8,812 nucleotides of DNA from the NCBI GenBank assembly GCA_964520445.1, contig CAZFNU010000032.1, positions 1 to 8,812 of the forward strand, in the 5' to 3' direction. The DNA comes from CAZFNU01 sp964520445 (GTDB taxonomy: Bacteria > Patescibacteriota > Minisyncoccia > UBA6257 > JAKLIH01). Positions 5,741 to 8,812 of the stretch are shown here, in pieces. Numbering within the stretch: position 1 is the stretch's first letter; each line of letters starts with the position of its first letter. The notes under the pieces are model-generated. The model saw only the letters and a program-made list of their open reading frames with translations. It ran no database searches and was not told the origin of the DNA. A program made the translations under genes and the position numbers.

Positions 5741-8362
5741 ATGGAAAAAGAAAACCAAAAAGATATATTAATGATCGTAGATAGTAATGCTTTAATTCAT
5801 CGTTCTTACCATGCATTACCTAGTCTAACATCTCCCTCCGGTATTTTAACTAATGCTGCTTATGGTTTCTTTTTAATTTTATTAAAAGCAATTGAAGAAG
5901 TTAAACCCAAATATATTATCACTACCTTTGATGTAGCTGCAAAAACATTTCGGCACGAGATGTTTGATGAATACAAAGCTACTAGAACCAAAGCCCCTGA
6001 TAACCTCTATGCTCAAATTCCCATAGTTAAAGAAATACTAGGAGATATGAATATCCAAGTTTTAGAAGCTCCAGGATATGAAGCAGATGATGTTATCGGA
6101 ACTATTGCTAATAAAGCTAAAAAAGAAAAAAACCTTGAGGTGATTATAGTCACCGGAGATTTAGATACTTTACAACTAATTGATCAAAATGTAAAAGTTT
6201 GAACTCTTAAAACAGGTATTTCTCAAAGTTTTGTTTATGACTATGCTGCTTTTGTTGCACGTTATGGTATGGAACCCTCTCAATTTGTTGATTACAAAGG
6301 ATTAAAAGGAGATCCTTCTGATAATATTCCAGGAGTTCCTGGAATAGGGGATAAAACTGCTAAAGAATTAGTATTAAAACATAATAACATCGAACAACTA
6401 CTAAAAGATTCTAAAAAGATTGTTGATGATCCTTTAATTCATGATAAAGATAAAAAAATATATGTTAAAATGTTGGCTAATAAGGACGAGGCTTTATTCT
6501 CCAAGCAATTGTCTTCTATTAGTTTAGATGCTCCAGTAGAATTTAGTTTAACGGATTGTCTTTATCAAATTAAAGATTTTAATAAACTAAAGGAGACTTT
6601 AAAGAAATATGGATTCTTCTCTTTAGTTAAAAAAATGGAATCACAAAATATCCCTATAATTTCTTCTAAACAAACAAATCCTTTAGACTACAATAAAATA
6701 GAAATATCTAATATTAAAGACTTAGATAAATATTTGGCATATTCTAAATTTATTTATCTATTAATGGATAAGGAACTTAATCTTCATTTGTCTGTTATTA
6801 ATGATAATCTTAATACTGTTTTTAAGTTAGATAAGAAACTAATTAAAGATCTTAAATTACCCAATGCTACTTTAGTTAGTTTTGATACTAAAGAAATATA
6901 TAAAATATACCCCGATATCTTCTCTGATGTGTTATTTGAGGATCTTAAAATTATGTCCTGAATCATAGATCCAGAAAAGAAAGATTATTCATTACCTACT
7001 ATAGCCAAACAATATTTAAGAGAAAAACAATCTAACCATAATTTCTTTGAGAATTTTGAAGATTCTGATTTAGTAGCTCTTTTCCCCGAACTTTATCAAA
7101 AAATCTTAAAGAAAATTAATGAAAATAATCTAGATACTGCTTGAAATAAAATTGATAAACCATTAATTAAGGTTTTAGCTAATATGGAGGAAAATGGTAT
7201 AGGATTGGATACCAAATATTTAGATAAGTTAATTAAAAAAATACAACCAGAAATTGATGATTTAGAAAAAGAGATATATAAATTAGCTGGTAAAGATTTT
7301 AATATTAATTCTCCTAAACAAACTGCCGATATTCTTTTTAATGTTTTAGGCATTGATACCAAAGGATTAGGCAAAACCAGTGTTAATAAAACCATTTCTA
7401 CTAATAGCAGTGAATTAGAAAAAATATTACATTTACACCCTATAGTAGAAAAGATTTTAAAGTACAAAGAATTAACTAAATTAGTTACTGGGTTTATTAC
7501 TCCTTTACCAAATTACATTGACTCCAAAGATAATAAAATTCATGCTATCTTTCAACAAACAGGTACTGCAACAGGACGTTTATCTTCTGATTCTCCTAAC
7601 TTACAAAATATCCCTATTAAAAAAAATTACGGTTCTTTAATTCGTGAATCTTTTATTCCTAGTTCTGGTTTTTCTTTTGTCTCTTTTGATTACTCTCAGA
7701 TGGAATTACGTATTGCTGCTTTTCTTTCTCAAGATGAAGCTATGTTAGAAAGTTTTAAACAAGGAAAAGATTTTCATACCTATACTGCTAGTTTGGTTTT
7801 TGACATCCCTTATGAAAAAGTTACTAAAGAACAAAGAAACCAGGTTAAAGCTTTAAATTTCGGTATTGTCTATGGTATGGGTTCCAAATCCTATGCCCAA
7901 ACTGCTGGGATAAGTAAAGATGAAGCTAAGCAATATATAGAAGAATACTTCGCCCATTACTACATGTTAAAATCCTACTTAGATAAATTAAAAGAAGATG
8001 CTAAATCTAAAGGGTATTGTGAAACTGCTTTTGGCAGAAAAAGATCTTTACCTTTTGCAGGGGTGATGTCTCGTGAAGGAGCTGAACAAGATAGAATTGC
8101 TATTAATATGCCCTTCCAAGGTTTAGCTGCAGACTTAATCAAATTAGCAATGATTAAAATATTTAATTATCTAAAAGAAGAAAAACTGTTAACTAAAGTC
8201 AAATTAGTTGCCCAAATCCATGATGAGTTGCTTTTTGAAATACAATCTGATATACTAGATTCAATAATAAAAAAAATATCAAATCTCTTAGAAGAAAATG
8301 AATTAAATATTCTTTTAAAAGTTACTTCTGATATTGGTAAAAATTGAGGAGAAGTAAGTTAA
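5741..8362 (+). CDS. polA: DNA polymerase I
   Basis: PolI fills gaps and removes RNA primers in replication and repair. With TGA read as Trp it is one 873-residue protein of normal length. The 5' nuclease domain (1-about 290) shows IVDSNALIHRSYHALP, EADDVIGTIA, TGDLDTLQLI (138-147) and GDPSDNIPGVPGIGDKTA. The 3'-5' exonuclease-like region (about 310-460) lacks the catalytic DxE motif, so proofreading is probably absent, as in Taq polymerase. The polymerase domain shows TGTATGRLSSDSPNLQNIP, motif A FDYSQMELR (Asp650), the O-helix RNQVKALNFGIVYG with Phe707, which favours dNTPs over dideoxy analogues, and motif C QIHDELLFE (His827, Asp828). TGA codons give Trp154, 407, 468 and 869; the last restores the family's terminal KNWGE. 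No TGG is seen. The start ATG 5741 begins the nuclease domain directly, without a Shine-Dalgarno site. Confidence 0.97.
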
Positions 8363-8368
8363 AAACTA

Positions 8369-8397
8369 TTGACTTTTTTAAAACAATGCTATATATT
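8369..8397 (+). promoter_or_regulatory. Promoter of the pilin gene
   Basis: TTGACT (8369-8374) and TATATT (8392-8397) are 17 bases apart, the best sigma-70 match in the window. Transcription would start near 8404, leaving about 20 bases before ATG 8425. It begins 6 bases after the polA stop, so the pilin is transcribed separately. No terminator is seen between them. Confidence 0.7.
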
Positions 8398-8424
8398 TAA
8401 TTTAAATAGATCAACCAAAAGAAT

Positions 8425-8812
8425 ATGACTACAATTAATCTAAAATCTAAAAAATATTCCTTCACCCTCGTAGAACTCATGATAGTATTAGCTATCTTAG
8501 CTTTATTAGCCGGGATAGTAATCTTTACTATCAAACCAGGTAATATCTTAGATAATGTTAATGATTACAAAAGAGTATCAGATCTTAATAACATCACTAA
8601 GTCCATTAACTATCTTAATGTTATTAACTTAGGTTTACTTAACCTAGGTTCTGCTACTACCATATATGTAAGTCTTCCTGACAATACGAGTTCTACCTGC
8701 TCTTCTTATGCATTACCCAGTCTACCTGCTGGATATGGCTATAGCTGTAAGAATACTACCATCTATAGACTAAATGACTCTACTGGCTGAACCTTCTCTG
8801 TCAACTTTTTAG
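8425..8812 (+). CDS. Type IV pilin / pseudopilin, 3' end outside the window
   Basis: The N-terminus is a class III prepilin signal: a short basic leader (MTTINLKSKKYS) followed by FTLVELMIVLAILALLAGIVIF. Prepilin peptidase would cut before the Phe at residue 13, and Glu at mature position 5 is present. The hydrophobic helix spans about residues 13-36 and packs in the pilus core or inner membrane. The rest is a small globular head with two Cys (in TCSSYALPSLPAGYGYSCKN), probably a disulfide. TGA 8788-8790 gives Trp122 in STGWTFSVNF, matching a DGTGWIPVNF-like ending that I recall from CPR pilins. The frame is open to the last base, so the stop lies just outside. No other pilus-assembly gene is visible. 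Confidence 0.88.

Noticed and set aside
7096..7467. Minus-strand ORF opposite polA
   Set aside because: It lies wholly within a conserved PolI coding region and its composition is that of an antisense shadow.
578..8790. UGA as glycine (the Gracilibacteria/Absconditabacteria code)
   Set aside because: The TGA codons fall at Trp columns in ArgRS, Pcm, PolI and pilin, while conserved Gly positions (GSGSG, GDPSDN, SGDGD) use GGN.
578..8790. UGA as selenocysteine or as stop readthrough
   Set aside because: There are too many TGA codons in unrelated housekeeping genes, at Trp positions, including a tandem pair, and none at Cys-type catalytic sites.
1029..8790. Mollicute (Mycoplasma-type) origin to explain UGA=Trp
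   Set aside because: A type IV pilin is not expected in Mollicutes, and the pilin and SpeD-type sequences resemble those of CPR bacteria. This was not tested by a search.
1..8812. CRISPR array, tRNA or rRNA genes, insertion sequence
   Set aside because: I saw no spaced repeats of array type, no cloverleaf-like segments and no transposase motifs on either strand.

Overview
This is an AT-rich window of about 8.8 kb with nine protein genes, all on the + strand. It looks like a piece of a Patescibacteria (CPR) genome in which UGA is read as tryptophan. Under the standard code nearly every gene breaks at TGA. Under UGA=Trp the pieces join into full-length proteins: a RarA C-terminus, an isoaspartyl methyltransferase, an AdoMet-decarboxylase-family protein, arginyl-tRNA synthetase, an NYN nuclease, DNA polymerase I and a type IV pilin. 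Many of the TGA codons fall where these families carry Trp, for example FDxWF and AVWL in ArgRS, GSGW in the methyltransferase, and the terminal KNWGE of PolI. I count 19 in-frame TGA codons and see no in-frame TGG in these genes. The Patescibacteria recoding I know of (Gracilibacteria, Absconditabacteria) is UGA=Gly, so this is a different assignment. A Mollicute, which would also read UGA as Trp, fits poorly because of the type IV pilin. The lineage is inferred from recalled family resemblance and was not checked by a search.

Layout. At 2-1675 lies an apparent operon: the rarA 3' end, a small unknown gene with three UGA-Trp codons, and pcm, which carries a -1 frameshift. At 1693-2204 there is a single SpeD-family gene with its own promoter and a strong terminator. 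At 2206-3123 there is a self-contained two-gene cassette with its own promoter, strong Shine-Dalgarno sites and a terminator. Its membrane protein uses TGG six times and TGA never, so it looks transferred in. At 3132-4862 is argS with its own promoter. At 4956-5608 is an NYN-domain gene whose start needs a -1 shift in an A run. At 5706-8362 is polA, whose promoter sits close enough to the ATG to suggest a leaderless mRNA. At 8369-8812 is the start of a pilin gene with a good promoter.

The genes are mostly housekeeping: replication and repair (RarA, PolI), translation (ArgRS), protein repair (Pcm) and surface pili. Outside the cassette I see no Shine-Dalgarno sites before the starts, which suggests SD-independent or short-leader initiation. 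The two main points of interest are the UGA=Trp code in a CPR-like genome and the code-discordant cassette inside it.
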